Part shown: in pieces, positions 59,101 to 63,547 of the stretch | How positions within the stretch are numbered: the stretch's first letter is position 1 | How the letters are laid out: every line of letters begins with the position of its first letter | Assembly: GCA_947561395.2 (NCBI GenBank) | Contig: OX387182.1 | Span: forward strand, 6,372,595-6,436,594 | Source: Buxus sempervirens | Taxonomy: Eukaryota; Streptophyta; Magnoliopsida; Buxales; Buxaceae | DNA: 64,000 nt | Reading direction: 5' to 3' | Made by a program: the position numbers and the translations under genes | The notes under the pieces: generated by a model | What the model saw: only the letters and a program-made list of their open reading frames with translations | The model's database searches: none | What the model was told of the DNA's origin: nothing

Positions 59101-61919
59101 AACCGCACGGGGTGATTGTTTAAGTTCATACAAAGCCTTATTCAACTTACAAATACTACCTTGATACCCTCCCTGAGCAACAAAGCCAGAAAGCCAGGAG
59201 ATTGCTCTGCGTACACCTCCTCAATCAAATCACCATGGAAGAAAGAATTTTTGACATCTAACTGATAAAGAGGCCAATCAAGATTAGTAGCAAGAGATAT
59301 TAGTATGTGAACAAAAGTAATCTTAGCAACAAGTGGAAACATCTCATCATAGTCTATTCGGTAAGTCTGAGTATACCCTTCTGACACCAACTTGGCCTTC
59401 AACTGCTCAACACTACCATCAGGGGTCTACTCGATAGTGTGCACCCACTTACAAGCACAAAAATGTTTTGAAAGAGGAAGAGGAATTAAGTCCCAAGTCC
59501 CATATTGATGAAGAGCCTCAATCTCAACTTTCATTGCTGATCAGCACCCAGGATCAAACAGTGCATCTAATATGGACTTAGGAATAGAAACACTGGAAAG
59601 ATGAGAAACAAAGGAGGCAAACGAAGGTGATTATGAGTTATAAGACACAAAATGGATGGTTAGTAACTCAAGAATGAGTACCTTTCTAAAGAGCAATGGG
59701 TAAAGATTCCGGGTCCGGTGTGAAAACAGGATCTGAACACTGGAGATACAATTGTGGGCTGATGGCCAAGGACATTGGGTATACACCTGTGATGGCGGCA
59801 GAGGATCTGATGTATATGTCATAGGGACAGTGATCTTTGGCGAAGGAGTCGATGTTGTAGACATAATAGGCTCCAGCAGTACAGTACTTCAGATGAATCC
59901 AAAGGCTCTGAAAGAAGTGGTGTGGTAATAGGAAGAGGTGTAGGAAATGGCATGGGTTTAGCTGGGAAGGATTTAGAAGAAGTGGAAGCTTGGTAATAGG
60001 GCTGATACTCAAAAAGGGTAACATCGGCACTTATCAGGTCTATAATAGTGATTATCTTTCCAAGTACGAGAATAACCAAAAAGATGCACTTTAACAGCAC
60101 GGGAATCAAGTTTATGAATCTACCAAAAAAAAAAAAAAAGAATCAAGTTTATGAACATGAGGGCCTAGAGAATGAACAAAGCATATGCATCCAAAGATAC
60201 AAAGAGTAAGGGGAAAAGAGAATTAAGGAGACACACCGCAAAAAATGGAAGTGGGCATTTCGTTAATGAGATGGCAAGTGGTGAGACCACCATCACTCCA
60301 AAATCGTGTGGGAACATGCATATGAAATTAGAGGGCAGGTGGGGTGCTAAAGTATTAGGCATGATATCCTCCTGTGATGTAGCTTGATATGCAGTGCCAG
60401 TGGGTCAACCAAGGAGATCCCAACAATACCCAACGGGATGCTTGGTACGACCGCAGTTGGTACATTTGTGAGTTTCACGTCCTACAGTACGATAACTGTT
60501 ACCACCTCGAAGATCATGTTCCCCTCAGTACTGTGGTAACCACATCCTCCCCAACATCCGGCAAGCTCTTTATAAGAAGCCAGCAAAGCAGAATGATCAC
60601 CAATACCACCAGAGGGACCGGAAACAGTGTCGTGTTGGAGCCGAGCATAAACCTCATGGATTGAAGAGAGCTCAGGACTATACAAGAATTGGTCCTTAAT
60701 GGATTCATATTCAGAACCAAGTATGCTAAGAAAAATGGTGCCATTTGAACAATGACTGAAGTTATGGAAGTTCTATTAAAAAAACTGAACAAAAAATATG
60801 AGAAACTGGTTAAATTGAAGGAAGAACCTAAGTTATGAGAAGAAATTGAAATTTCTATATGAAGTGCAAACAGATACTTAAATACTTCATTTTCCACCAA
60901 TATATAATTAATGCATTAATCTAAAGCCTAAAACTAGGCCAACACAGATCCTGTAGGACAGGTCTTCTTGAGATTTTTTCTGTTATGGAAATTTTAGTGA
61001 AAACCTCAACCAAGAGGGTCGGTACAGATTTTCTGAGATGATGCCTAATTTATGAGGAAAAAAATATTGCAATTTCTTTATGAAGTACAAAATTTAGATG
61101 TATGAATACTTTTTCCATGTTCCCTGTACTATTATTACTATTAATTACTATCGACTATTTATTATTTTACCACTTCCTATGTTCCTACCACTGCTGCTTC
61201 CTGGATATCTTGTTCCATTTTTTCTTGCTACGAGTATTACTACTAGATACATGTATCCACCTGCAAGGCCTGTATCAGGTAAGTCAGAGCGCAACATCAG
61301 GAAGAGTTTTCAGTAGGTTCGAATAGTGAACCAGGATCCATGCATTCAATCTTATCTGGATGGGGCAAATTATCAAATTTATGGTGGTGGTTGCACTTAG
61401 CTTGTTTGCTTTCTTTTGTCTTATTTTATTGTTTTTGGTTACCTTTTATGACATGCTTTTACTGAATACATAAATTAGTGAACTGGTTTTTGTAATTCAG
61501 GGTTAGGACATCTAATCGCCAGAACAGAGGATGAATATGTCCAATTGGCATTAAAGCTGGCTTCTGACATTACAGCTCTCTCGGACCTGAGAACGAGTCT
61601 TCGGGAACTCATGGCAAATTCACCAGTCTGTGACGGACCGAAATTCACCCTTGGGTTGGAGTCAACGTACAGAAAGTTATGGCAAAGGTATTGTAAAGGT
61701 GATGTTCCATCTTTGAAGCAACTGGAAATACTACAACAGGATCAGCAGGTTGTTCCTGGAGAGCCTGCTGCTAAGTATTCCGAGCCCTCAACAACCATCA
61801 CCTCAAGTGAAAGTTCCCCAAGATCTGTCAAAACCAATGGATTCCAACAATCTATGCTAAAATTTACCTCATGTGAAGAAAATGGTAATCAGTTGGATCA
61901 GAAAATGAATGGAAGTTAA
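22049..61919 (+). CDS. SPY: SPINDLY, protein O-fucosyltransferase (whole gene, 17 coding exons)
   Basis: SPY transfers O-fucose from GDP-fucose to Ser/Thr of nuclear and cytosolic proteins such as DELLA repressors, and restrains gibberellin signalling. The coding exons join to 2775 nt, 924 residues, against 914 in Arabidopsis, and every splice phase fits. Residues 1-45 are a variable Ser-rich lead. About ten TPR repeats follow to ~440. Then comes the GT41 catalytic region: YVSPDYFTHSVSYF (~480), ADAKTNRFKDKVLKKGG (529 on), GSFNNLAK ending at Lys670 (by count the equivalent of Arabidopsis Lys665 and OGT Lys842), and DTFPYAGTTTTCESLYMGVPCVTM (~745). The start ATG at 22049 lies 26 nt into exon 2 and gives a normal-length N terminus. 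All introns are GT-AG except intron 7 (GC-AG). No break was seen. Introns of 8.8, 5.4, 9.8 and 4.7 kb are full of old insertions. Confidence 0.96.
22460..23439 (+). repeat. SPY intron 2, left part, with a 142-bp direct duplication
   Basis: Unit 1 begins at 22858 and unit 2 at 23000, each GCTTTTAGATA(A/T)TCTTCC, then GCAGAGAAAGTA, CATTTGCTTCAAC and ATGATAGCCATTTCCACTAT. The second unit has a 15-A run. The rest of this stretch is plain AT-rich intron. Confidence 0.8.
23440..23812 (+). mobile_element. Probable 3' end of an RTE-type LINE
   Basis: Two units about 134 bp apart (GATACACTGGGAGGTACTTG at 23459 and GATACATGGGAAGGTGCTTT near 23593) share GGTTAGAGGACAAC and GTATCTACAATTAAACTGAC words. 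They lead into GCTGCCCTAAATTAGTCGGG and a GTTGATGTTGTTATTG tail. That ending resembles the conserved GCTGACCCCAAATAGTTGGG plus (TTG)n ends of plant RTE LINEs. It is a fragment without coding capacity. Confidence 0.5.
24497..24771. repeat. Tandem duplication, ~149-bp unit
   Basis: CCTAACCCTTCCTGCACCTT at 24497 and CCTAACCCTCCCTACACCTT at 24646 each lead through CAAG.(A/C)AGAATCTCA and GGATCTCATTCTC to a CAGAGCCT/CAAAGCCT end. The copies are clearly diverged. The surrounding intron at 23813-25739 otherwise shows nothing I recognise. Confidence 0.75.
25740..26850 (-). mobile_element. L1-type LINE fragment (3' half), interrupted by a nested LINE
   Basis: Read on the minus strand from 26850: RLSFSLPFLFVLVSDVLSR (the end of the RT finger region), ANFSVSYLQFKDNTLILLE (the FADDT box), YLGLLLGANPRGSSFWD, then QIKLIKASLANLPVYFLIIF and GGLGLGNLRLKNS. 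It has many stops and frameshifts. The other half continues at 28581-29115, across an inserted LINE on the opposite strand. A 40-base C run sits inside it (26323-26362). Confidence 0.85.
26323..26362 (+). repeat. Homopolymer of 40 C
   Basis: An uninterrupted C run (G on the minus strand) inside LINE coding sequence, followed by CACAC and an A run. Homopolymers of this length are rare in plant DNA; true expansion or an assembly artefact are both possible. Confidence 0.95.
26851..28580 (+). mobile_element. 5'-truncated L1-type LINE nested in an opposite-strand LINE
   Basis: The sense strand encodes SWPISYLGLPLGASPRNLLF, WKRNYLSLGGRITLIKAVLA, GWKKVCLGREKGGLGLGNI and, at 27115-27930, a zinc-finger RVT C-terminal region (KVPPKVKAFLWTALL...CALCV). 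The tail is 17 A at 28564-28580. The 5' truncation and A tail are typical of L1 insertion. A few frame breaks remain between 27110 and 28260. It sits between the two halves of the minus-strand LINE. No clean target duplication was found. Confidence 0.85.
28581..29115 (-). mobile_element. L1-type LINE fragment (RT N-terminal half), outer element
   Basis: On the minus strand: DSFQECWGVVGKDLVKVYKE, then KIIAKVLSLKLKEVIGPLLP, VNQSAFVKGRQILASVLTAN and KLNIKKAFDQVGWEFLNS. These are consecutive parts of a plant L1 reverse transcriptase that continue at 26850 and lower. Stops lie near the start of the segment. Confidence 0.85.
29160..29475. repeat. Dispersed repeat rich in GAAATTTCG-like words (copy 1)
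   Basis: Words such as CATTTCGAG, AAAATTTCAGCAACATTTCGG and GTCTCGAAATTG are scattered through the segment, which ends GTAAACCTTGC. Related segments occur at 40780-41095 (inverted), 50580-50895 and 52340-52515. An inverted pair (CACACGTGAAATTCACGTG) is also present. Confidence 0.6.
29667..30534 (+). mobile_element. 5'-truncated L1-type LINE with 11-bp target duplication
   Basis: It encodes WSIELRRNLLDWEVNSHEAL and on through WIHSKSGLFSVKEAFDHLHC. A longer frame (29862-30383) then holds the RVT zinc-finger tail (VAFFMWRAAFDKILTVDHLK; YVIWAERSRRIFKNS). One stop separates the two frames. An A-rich tail lies at 30519-30530. The flanks TCTTTCTAGGT at 29656-29666 and 30535-30545 are identical, a normal L1 target duplication. 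Confidence 0.88.
30546..31249 (+). other. SPY intron 2, right end
   Basis: Ordinary T-rich intron sequence leading to the exon 2 acceptor. I see no ORF or repeat unit I recognise. Confidence 0.6.
31250..31411 (+). CDS. SPY: SPY coding exon 2 (residues 138-191)
   Basis: Acceptor CAACAG, donor GCT/GTAATG. It encodes SHHKALRADPSYKPAAECLAI and on to KIDPHYA. It starts with SHHKAL where Arabidopsis has SYQKAL. Confidence 0.95.
31528..31703 (+). CDS. SPY: SPY coding exon 3 (residues 192-250)
   Basis: Acceptor AATGCAG, donor AAAG/GTAGGT. It holds TPR units PAYYNLGVVYSEMMQYDMAL and YAEAYCNMGVIYKNRGDLDA. The Arg codon is split with the next exon. Confidence 0.95.
31817..31892 (+). CDS. SPY: SPY coding exon 4 (residues 250-275)
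   Basis: Acceptor CTCTTAG, donor AAAG/GTGGTT. It encodes CLAVSPNFEIAKNNMAIAL then TDLGTK. Confidence 0.94.
31893..33229 (+). other. SPY intron 5
   Basis: 1337 bp, T-rich, with no recognisable insertion. Introns 3, 4 and 8 nearby are short (116, 113 and 83 bp), so this part of the gene keeps near-ancestral intron sizes. Confidence 0.6.
33230..33358 (+). CDS. SPY: SPY coding exon 5 (residues 276-318)
   Basis: Acceptor GCTCAG, donor CATG/GTAAAT. It encodes VKLEGDINQGVEYYKKALYY through LGVAYGEMLKFDM. Confidence 0.95.
33391..33428 (+). repeat. CT microsatellite in SPY intron 6
   Basis: (CT)n followed by (CTCTCG)n units, about 30 bp downstream of exon 5. Confidence 0.9.
33638..33757 (+). CDS. 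SPY: SPY coding exon 6 (residues 319-358), GC donor
   Basis: Acceptor TTCAAG. It encodes AIVFYELAFHFNPQCAEACN through DNLDKAVECYQ. The donor is CCAG/GCAAGT. The nearest GT would add four bases and shift the frame, so the GC donor is required. Confidence 0.94.
33888..33956 (+). CDS. SPY: SPY coding exon 7 (residues 359-381)
   Basis: Acceptor TTGCAG, donor CCAG/GTTAAT. It encodes MALSIKPNFSQSLNNLGVVY then TVQ. Confidence 0.95.
34040..34121 (+). CDS. SPY: SPY coding exon 8 (residues 382-409)
   Basis: Acceptor CTGTAG, donor TTAG/GTGGTT. It encodes GKMDAAASMIEKAIIANPTY then AEAYNNL, with the following Gly codon split. Confidence 0.94.
34122..36865 (+). other. SPY intron 9 and its repeats
   Basis: A 2.7 kb intron. 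A segment at ~34560-34800 with TTTTACGTGGTTCACCCC and GGCTACGTCCACGGCC resembles words common in plant LTR-type repeats (weak). A 77-bp direct duplication follows at 34914-35060 (GATTTTATTGGG..., TTTTTCTCAATAGAAGCTGA). The (GTAT)n/(ATGT)n tract is at 35144-35240. From ~35745 to 36740 the sequence is rich in ATCGATAC, GATACA and GTATC words. Confidence 0.55.
35144..35240 (+). repeat. Tetranucleotide GTAT microsatellite
   Basis: Three blocks of (GTAT)n/(ATGT)n joined by TATATA and ATTT spacers. Confidence 0.92.
36866..36960 (+). CDS. SPY: SPY coding exon 9 (residues 409-440)
   Basis: Acceptor TTGTAG, donor CCAG/GTATTG. It is the last TPR: VLYRDAGNISLAIEAYEQCL then KIDPDSRNAGQ. Confidence 0.95.
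36961..39013 (+). other. SPY introns 10 and 11 (flanking exon 10)
   Basis: Apart from exon 10 (37623-37687) these 0.66 and 1.33 kb introns are AT-rich, with no mobile-element coding that I can recognise. Confidence 0.5.
37623..37687 (+). CDS. SPY: SPY coding exon 10 (residues 441-462)
   Basis: Acceptor CTTGCAG, donor ACAG/GTATCA. It encodes NRLLAMNYINEGKDDKLFEA then H, with the Arg codon split. This is the linker from the TPRs to the catalytic region. Confidence 0.95.
39014..39212 (+). CDS. SPY: SPY coding exon 11 (residues 462-528)
   Basis: Acceptor TTGCAG, donor GAAG/GTATTA. It encodes the start of the catalytic region, DWGSRFLRLYPQYTSWDNPK, then GYVSPDYFTHSVSYFIEAPL. The latter aligns with the OGT segment that carries a functional His. 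Confidence 0.95.
39530..40140 (+). mobile_element. RTE-type LINE remnant (C-terminal ORF)
   Basis: In shifting frames the plus strand reads GDIVEGVAYRIRIGWLKWIG, VLCNQCVPLNL, then GIECWATKKQHMHRMNVVQM, MWRWMCGKTQKDKTRNKHVR, EQLGVIQ and HVVFDRLGW. These follow the conserved C-terminal run of plant RTE LINEs (HRIKAGWMKWR; ECWAVKKQH; MLRWMCGKTRKDKIRNE). Several frame changes and stops are present. It lies in SPY intron 12. Confidence 0.85.
40515..40650. mobile_element. Right half of the Mutator-like MITE family
   Basis: The words AACATTTACA, GAGATGCTCTACATGGCAGC, ATCTCACGGCCAAAGCA, GACCAATTCGCTTAAACATA and AGATTTCAT follow the right half of the 16503-16720 element in order. The left arm is absent. 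Confidence 0.75.
40780..41095. repeat. Dispersed repeat rich in GAAATTTCG-like words (copy 2, inverted)
   Basis: It begins CAAGGTTTACCGTTTCGG, the inverse of the GTAAACCTTGC ends of the other copies. It contains GTCGAAATTTCGCCGG, AAATTTCCG and GTTTCGCCC words and ends in an A run. Confidence 0.6.
41309..43974. mobile_element. Solo LTR, 2.67 kb, with 5-bp target duplication GAAAT, in SPY intron 12
   Basis: It starts TGTCACGCCC and ends GGTCCTTACA, flanked by GAAAT at 41304-41308 and 43975-43979. No gag or pol is inside. On the minus strand it reads TGTAAGGACC...GGGCGTGACA and has a TATA-like TTTTAAAG before a CT-rich leader, so the minus strand is the more likely sense (inference). It contains a hairpin repeat array at 42098-42534. 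The words TACTGGGTTTCGTTGAGACTC near its 41700 end recall LTRs of plant Ty3 elements. The clean ends and perfect duplication argue for a moderately recent event. Confidence 0.9.
42098..42534. repeat. Array of about seven hairpin units inside the solo LTR
   Basis: Each unit has GTACTGAACTAG, a short spacer, then CTAGCAGTAC, which is an inverted repeat. Units start at about 42098, 42172, a worn one near 42235, then 42300, 42375, 42438 and 42503, so the spacing is roughly 63-75 bp. The last unit is GTACTAGACTAG / CTAGTAGTAC, where paired positions changed together. Sequence between units is not conserved. Confidence 0.88.
43980..44566 (+). other. SPY intron 12, right end
   Basis: Plain intron. 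A TGGGTGTGG(T/G)TAAGCATGTGGG word follows the solo LTR and also precedes it at ~41268; it is original intron sequence repeated locally and not part of the LTR. Confidence 0.5.
44567..44761 (+). CDS. SPY: SPY coding exon 12 (residues 529-593)
   Basis: Acceptor ATGTAG, donor TCAG/GTAAAT. It encodes ADAKTNRFKDKVLKKGGIWR through DILVELTGHTANNRLG and MACRPAPIQ. Confidence 0.95.
44762..45489 (+). other. SPY intron 13, left end
   Basis: T-rich intron sequence with nothing recognised. Confidence 0.55.
45490..46540 (-). mobile_element. L1-type LINE RNase H tail with internal 202-bp duplication
   Basis: The minus strand encodes AICIEVMEAISMVFDDLELD, GDSYLIIARMKNKLTAPWRI and AMGLTNRLAKRG, the pattern of the RNase H domain at the end of plant L1 ORF2 (GDS...PWRI...ANxLADxLAKxG). 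Direct copies begin at 45631 and 45833 (GCAATGAGACAAAAACC / GCAATGAGCCAAAAACC), 202 bp apart, and cover most of this tail. It carries stops and frameshifts. A T-rich stretch near 45481-45495 fits the A tail of a minus-strand insertion. Confidence 0.75.
46590..46795 (+). mobile_element. L1-type LINE fragment, left piece
   Basis: It encodes KESHSPLLDGIEFEVISNED and RDSLEKQVTEEEVRKVINHV. This is the segment just before the RT core of plant L1 (P.LDGxxF..LS..E...LE..FxEEEV). It resumes at 48288. Confidence 0.75.
46796..48287. other. Unidentified ~1.5 kb insertion splitting a LINE
   Basis: AT-rich at first, then a long GA-rich block (~47630-47840) and a TTAGGGTTTTCCGGG-type stretch near 48018. 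The LINE frame before it (VINHVIPEKLQ) and after it (the W following GPDG in relatives, then KCWNIIGESIVEV) would be nearly continuous without it. The size and T/GA composition would suit a solo LTR, but I could not find matching 5-bp flanks, so the class is open. Confidence 0.5.
48288..48400 (+). mobile_element. L1-type LINE fragment, right piece
   Basis: KCWNIIGESIVEVIKDFFQS in one frame, the segment that follows GPDGF in plant L1 RT. It abuts a minus-strand LINE fragment at about 48400. Confidence 0.75.
48401..49480 (-). mobile_element. L1-type LINE fragment (endonuclease to RT linker)
   Basis: On the minus strand, 49000-48806 encodes LIMDLELIDFRISESDFTMS and NMQKSTISCRLDRFLASCDWKEHFP. 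This is the end of the plant L1 endonuclease (LIDxPLxGxxFTWSN...LSRLDRFLxSxxWxxHFP). Further on come MWLTTK and, near 48410-48460, LWIKEEDKNTDF, the WLKEGDKNTKFF box. Several stops are present. Upstream (49020-49480) is likely the ORF1/endonuclease lead but is not clear. Confidence 0.8.
49507..50575 (-). mobile_element. Cluster of TRIM-like short LTR elements
   Basis: A ~165-bp terminal unit (CTATAGCAACGATATTGTCC, GGCCCA, CGGTTTTGCTCTTGGG, CCTCGTTGCTTGAGGGAGTC, then a CAATGTGGGAT end) appears four times: about 49507, 49845, 50155 and 50450. Units 1-2 and 3-4 are each separated by 125-175 bp of shared internal DNA. The internal piece holds CCGGCTCTGATACCA, on the minus strand TGGTATCAGAGC, the usual primer site matching initiator Met tRNA. 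There is no coding, as expected for TRIMs. A LINE fragment lies between units 2 and 3. All copies are worn. Confidence 0.85.
50014..50150 (-). mobile_element. L1-type LINE endonuclease start, between TRIM units
   Basis: The minus strand encodes MKIISWNIRGLGEVSKRGKI then RKVYKKQKLVFLCE, the hallmark N terminus of plant L1 endonuclease (WNxRGLG). The segment is only about 45 codons long. Confidence 0.88.
50580..50895. repeat. Dispersed repeat rich in GAAATTTC-like words (copy 3)
   Basis: It holds GAGCGAAATTTC, CAAAATTTTT, AAAATTTCATTTTG words and ends GGTAAACCTTGC, the same end as copy 1. Confidence 0.6.
50896..51768 (+). other. SPY intron 13, unassigned stretch
   Basis: AT-rich sequence with no ORF I can assign. 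It may include flanks of the pararetrovirus fossil that follows, but I cannot show this. Confidence 0.45.
51769..51950 (+). mobile_element. Fossil pararetrovirus (Caulimoviridae) RT fragment
   Basis: About 60 codons resemble the start of a Caulimoviridae reverse transcriptase: LVISYKPLNKALNWIRYHF, then a NAN.IFQNL stretch and FWQIQLAEED. In the family these read roughly V.NYKPLN....., IFSKFD and SGFWQI. The KPLNKAL..IRY wording recalls endogenous florendovirus/petuvirus-type copies (from memory, not searched). It is a short, broken relic, clearly old, ending at a 17-C run. A diverged Ty3 RT is the main alternative. Confidence 0.62.
51985..52290 (+). mobile_element. L1-type LINE fragment
   Basis: It encodes LALDNVCLKNSALPGKWLWW and further HKVILNKY, then ECPWKF, matching the plant L1 segment GLGLxxxxxxNxALLxKWLWR...W..VI..KYG. 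Stops are present. A 17-C run (51957-51973) lies just before it. Confidence 0.72.
52340..52515. repeat. Dispersed repeat rich in GAAATTTCG-like words (copy 4)
   Basis: It contains GTCGTGACATTTTGTC, TGTCGCGAAATGC, GATATTTCACCGATATATC and GTGAAATTTCGC. It sits at the right edge of the LINE fragment at 51985-52290, which it may interrupt. Confidence 0.5.
52516..54549 (+). other. SPY intron 13, right end
   Basis: A C/A-rich and (TA)n stretch lies at 52766-52824. A minus-strand open frame of 88 codons at 53108-53374 (containing SSYILEGAPRIIRSAQADSL and RNFHWLDVIQEAI) looks like part of a repeat-encoded protein, but I cannot name it. The rest is plain intron to the acceptor at 54549. Confidence 0.5.
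54550..54644 (+). CDS. SPY: SPY coding exon 13 (residues 594-625)
   Basis: Acceptor TTGTAG, donor AAAA/GTAAGC. It encodes ATWIGYPNTTGLPTIDYRIT then DSLADPPDTKQ. The first residue is Ala where Arabidopsis has Val. Confidence 0.95.
54748..54883 (+). CDS. SPY: SPY coding exon 14 (residues 625-670)
   Basis: Acceptor TGACAG, donor AAAG/GTATTG. It encodes HVEELVRLPECFLCYTPSPE through GFITFGSFNNLAK. The final Lys670 is the family's key donor-sugar-site lysine by alignment. Confidence 0.95.
54996..55213 (+). CDS. SPY: SPY coding exon 15 (residues 671-743)
   Basis: Acceptor TTCCAG, donor TTAG/GTAAAA. It encodes ITPKVLQVWARILCAVPNSR, VVKCKPFCCDS and NHDHMQAYSLMDI. Confidence 0.95.
55530..56190. repeat. 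Repeat with ACTCG/CGAGT words and a GAA/TTC inverted pair, in SPY intron 15
   Basis: It opens AAAACTCGCCTGATAACGAG and closes ACCGAGTCTTCTAACCTTGA, with GACTCAGTC, GGTACCAAGTTGGTACC and TTCGGCTGATATGAATATCGG inside. A (GAA)n-rich tract (~55865-55925) faces a (CTT)n tract (55965-55995), so the middle can fold into a large hairpin. The ends are approximate. Confidence 0.55.
56663..56790 (+). CDS. SPY: SPY coding exon 16 (residues 743-786)
   Basis: Acceptor ATCTAG, donor ATTG/GTGAGT. It encodes LDTFPYAGTTTTCESLYMGV, PCVTMAGSVHAHNVG and VSLLGKI. This is the conserved nucleotide-sugar-binding loop region. Confidence 0.95.
57125..57160 (+). repeat. GA/GGGA microsatellite
   Basis: (GA)n followed by (GGGA)n in SPY intron 17. 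Confidence 0.9.
57180..60950 (-). mobile_element. Decayed Ty1/copia LTR retrotransposon in SPY intron 17
   Basis: On the minus strand, from high to low positions, it shows Gag (SSIHEVYARLQHD, ~60640), integrase C-terminal segment (AVKVHLFGYSRTW; ISADVTLFEYQP, ~60100-60000), RT (IDYDEMFPLVAK and LYQLDVKNSFFHGDL at 59400-59200; VVYIDDIMIT at ~58990) and RT/RNase H (58667-58206, DISYAISTG and FSDAKWAG). The order and motifs are those of Ty1/copia. It is heavily broken, with more than five breaks, and clearly old. A purine-rich CTTGAGGAGGAG then TGTTAGAAAGG marks the 3' end near 57890. A second copy of that junction near 57320, on the far side of a TRIM, leads into the likely rest of the LTR. Confidence 0.85.
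57379..57858 (+). mobile_element. TRIM element with both LTRs, inserted at the copia 3' end
   Basis: The left LTR starts TGTGAGATCCC (57379). A TGGTATCAAAGTTGG primer-site-like word follows at ~57557. The internal region runs to AGTAGGGTGGAT, and the right LTR (57703 on) repeats TGTGAGATCCC, GCTCAGGTAGGAGAAAGT, GGCTTGTGACT, CAACGAGGC and GGTAAAACCCAGGA to a GGTGTTACA end. It is the same family as the cluster at 49507-50575, in the opposite orientation. It is noncoding. The two LTRs are clearly diverged, so it is old. Confidence 0.87.
61501..61919 (+). CDS. SPY: SPY coding exon 17 (residues 786-924)
   Basis: Acceptor AATTCAG. It encodes GLGHLIARTEDEYVQLALKL and, further on, LRELMANSPVCDGPKF and YRKLWQRYCKGDVPS. 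A variable Ser-rich tail follows, ending NGS and TAA at 61917-61919. Confidence 0.95.
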
Positions 61920-62340
61920 GTGAAAATGAAGTCGATCAGATGAGTTTTTCTTTCCGGAACATGGCGTGTATTGAGGATTGGATGAAAATCAATTGGGTAT
62001 TGATGTATGGTAGTATCAGAAGATTTGTATGTGTATTGCTTTTGCATGCCAATGACACCTCTTCTCTGCCTTTGTACATTAATTATGGCTTTTGTAGCAT
62101 AAAAAAGATAAAGAGGGTGGTGGGAGCCATGGAGGCAGCCCTGCGCAAGCAAGACAAGAAGCCACATTTTGGGGTTAGAAAAGAAAAATGAAAGTACTGG
62201 AAGCAGCTACCATTTTTGTGCCAAGTAGCAATGTAAAAGAAAAAAAATTGATTGAAACAGATGTGAGGGTAGGAATTGCCTGTTAGGTATGGTTTTATGT
62301 TGTGTTTTTCTTTTTTCCGACTTACTGTTACACTGGCTTG
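61920..62340 (+). other. SPY: Probable SPY 3' UTR
   Basis: Sequence downstream of the TAA with T-rich stretches near 62280-62340. No canonical AATAAA was found at a convincing position, so the cleavage site is a guess. Confidence 0.45.
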
Positions 62341-63330
62341 TAAATTTGAAAGTATGCTTTTGGTAAGTATTTCATTTCCCTAATCAGCACCTTTGAATTT
62401 TCTTGTGGGCTCACACGCAACTTTGAATCGATGGGAAAAATGCTGTTGGTAGGAAAATGCTGTTTGAATCTTCGTTTTGCTTTTATTTCTAAAGAGTATC
62501 TAATTAAAATAGAAATATGATCTTTCTGGATTAAAAAAAAAAATTTGTAGGGATTGGTATTATGAGGAAAAAATAGATTCTGATATTGTGGCACAAAAGT
62601 GAACTATAAACTGATCAGAGGAAGGGTTTATTAAAGGAATTGAAAGGATGAGAGAAGAAAAGAACTTGGATGAAGTTAGTGCAATAGATTTGACTATGTT
62701 TTTAACAAATGCAGATGGAAAACAAAATTTGTAAAAATACATTTGTTCTTGTTATTTTCCTGCTTTAAGAGCCTAGCCAGCTCATTTTTAAATGGGTTTA
62801 AATTTGATCTAGGATTTTAATTAATCTATCTATACTATTACAAAGCGAATCTAAAATTTTGATCCGATGTTTTGGTTTGCCAAAAAAAATGACCATTTAA
62901 ATTTGTAATGACCTCTTTCCCTAAATAACTATCAAATTACTCCCTTCAAAAATTTTGTAAAAATCCCTTTTGAAATTTTTATATATATAATGTGTTAAAA
63001 ATATTACTAGTGAAAGTCTACAAGTAAATTTCGGACGGAGTAATTTACATCAATTGAAGTTGTATGTACTTCCGTAAAGTCACCAGTTGTACGCGAAATC
63101 TTGTAGCACGAAAGTTTTACGCCTCCGCCGGTCAACAAATCATGTCACAATCCGAATCAGCGCCGTGGACCTTCCGGTGAGAGGGCGGGGTTTTGGGGTT
63201 TTGTGCTATCTTCGTTCTTCAGAAATTCTCGTTGTGCGCTTAATTCCTCCTCTCCGACAAGTTCCAAAAAGTGGAAATCCTCACATGAAAGATTTGAAGC
63301 TTCAGTGAAAGATCTCGAATATCTGTAACG
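62341..63330 (+). promoter_or_regulatory. Intergenic region and VAMP714 promoter/leader
   Basis: About 1 kb, AT-rich to ~63050 and then GC-richer, with a leader-like segment (GTGAGAGGGCGGGGTTTTGG near 63177). No certain TATA box. No mobile element is recognised here. Confidence 0.5.
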
Positions 63331-63547
63331 ATGGCGATTCTTTATGCCTTGGTGGCTAGAGGAACCGTTGTTCTGTCCGAGTTCAGCGCCGTCTCTGGAA
63401 ATATAGGAGCCGTAGCTCGAAGGATATTGGAGAAATTGCCAGCAGAAGCTGATTCGAGGCTCTGTTTCTCGCAAGATCGGTACATATTTCACATACTCAG
63501 ATCCGATGGACTCGCCTTCTTGTGCATGGCCAACGACGCCTTTGGGA
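63331..63547 (+). CDS. VAMP714: VAMP714-like longin R-SNARE, first exon (partial gene)
   Basis: The first 72 residues of a VAMP7-type vesicle SNARE: MAILYALVARGTVVLSEFSA, then GAVARRILEKLPAEADSRLC, QDRYIFHILRSDG and FLCMANDAFG. This is the N-terminal longin domain, which regulates SNARE pairing and sorting. GNxGAVARRILEKL and IFHILRSDGLxFLCMANDxFG match Arabidopsis VAMP714 better than VAMP711-713 (from memory). VAMP714 acts in Golgi/post-Golgi traffic. The donor is TTTGGGA/GTATTT, splitting the codon of the expected Arg in FGRR. Reading on past the donor gives SIYLTSFF, which is not family-like. The SNARE and membrane-anchor exons lie beyond the window. Confidence 0.92.
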
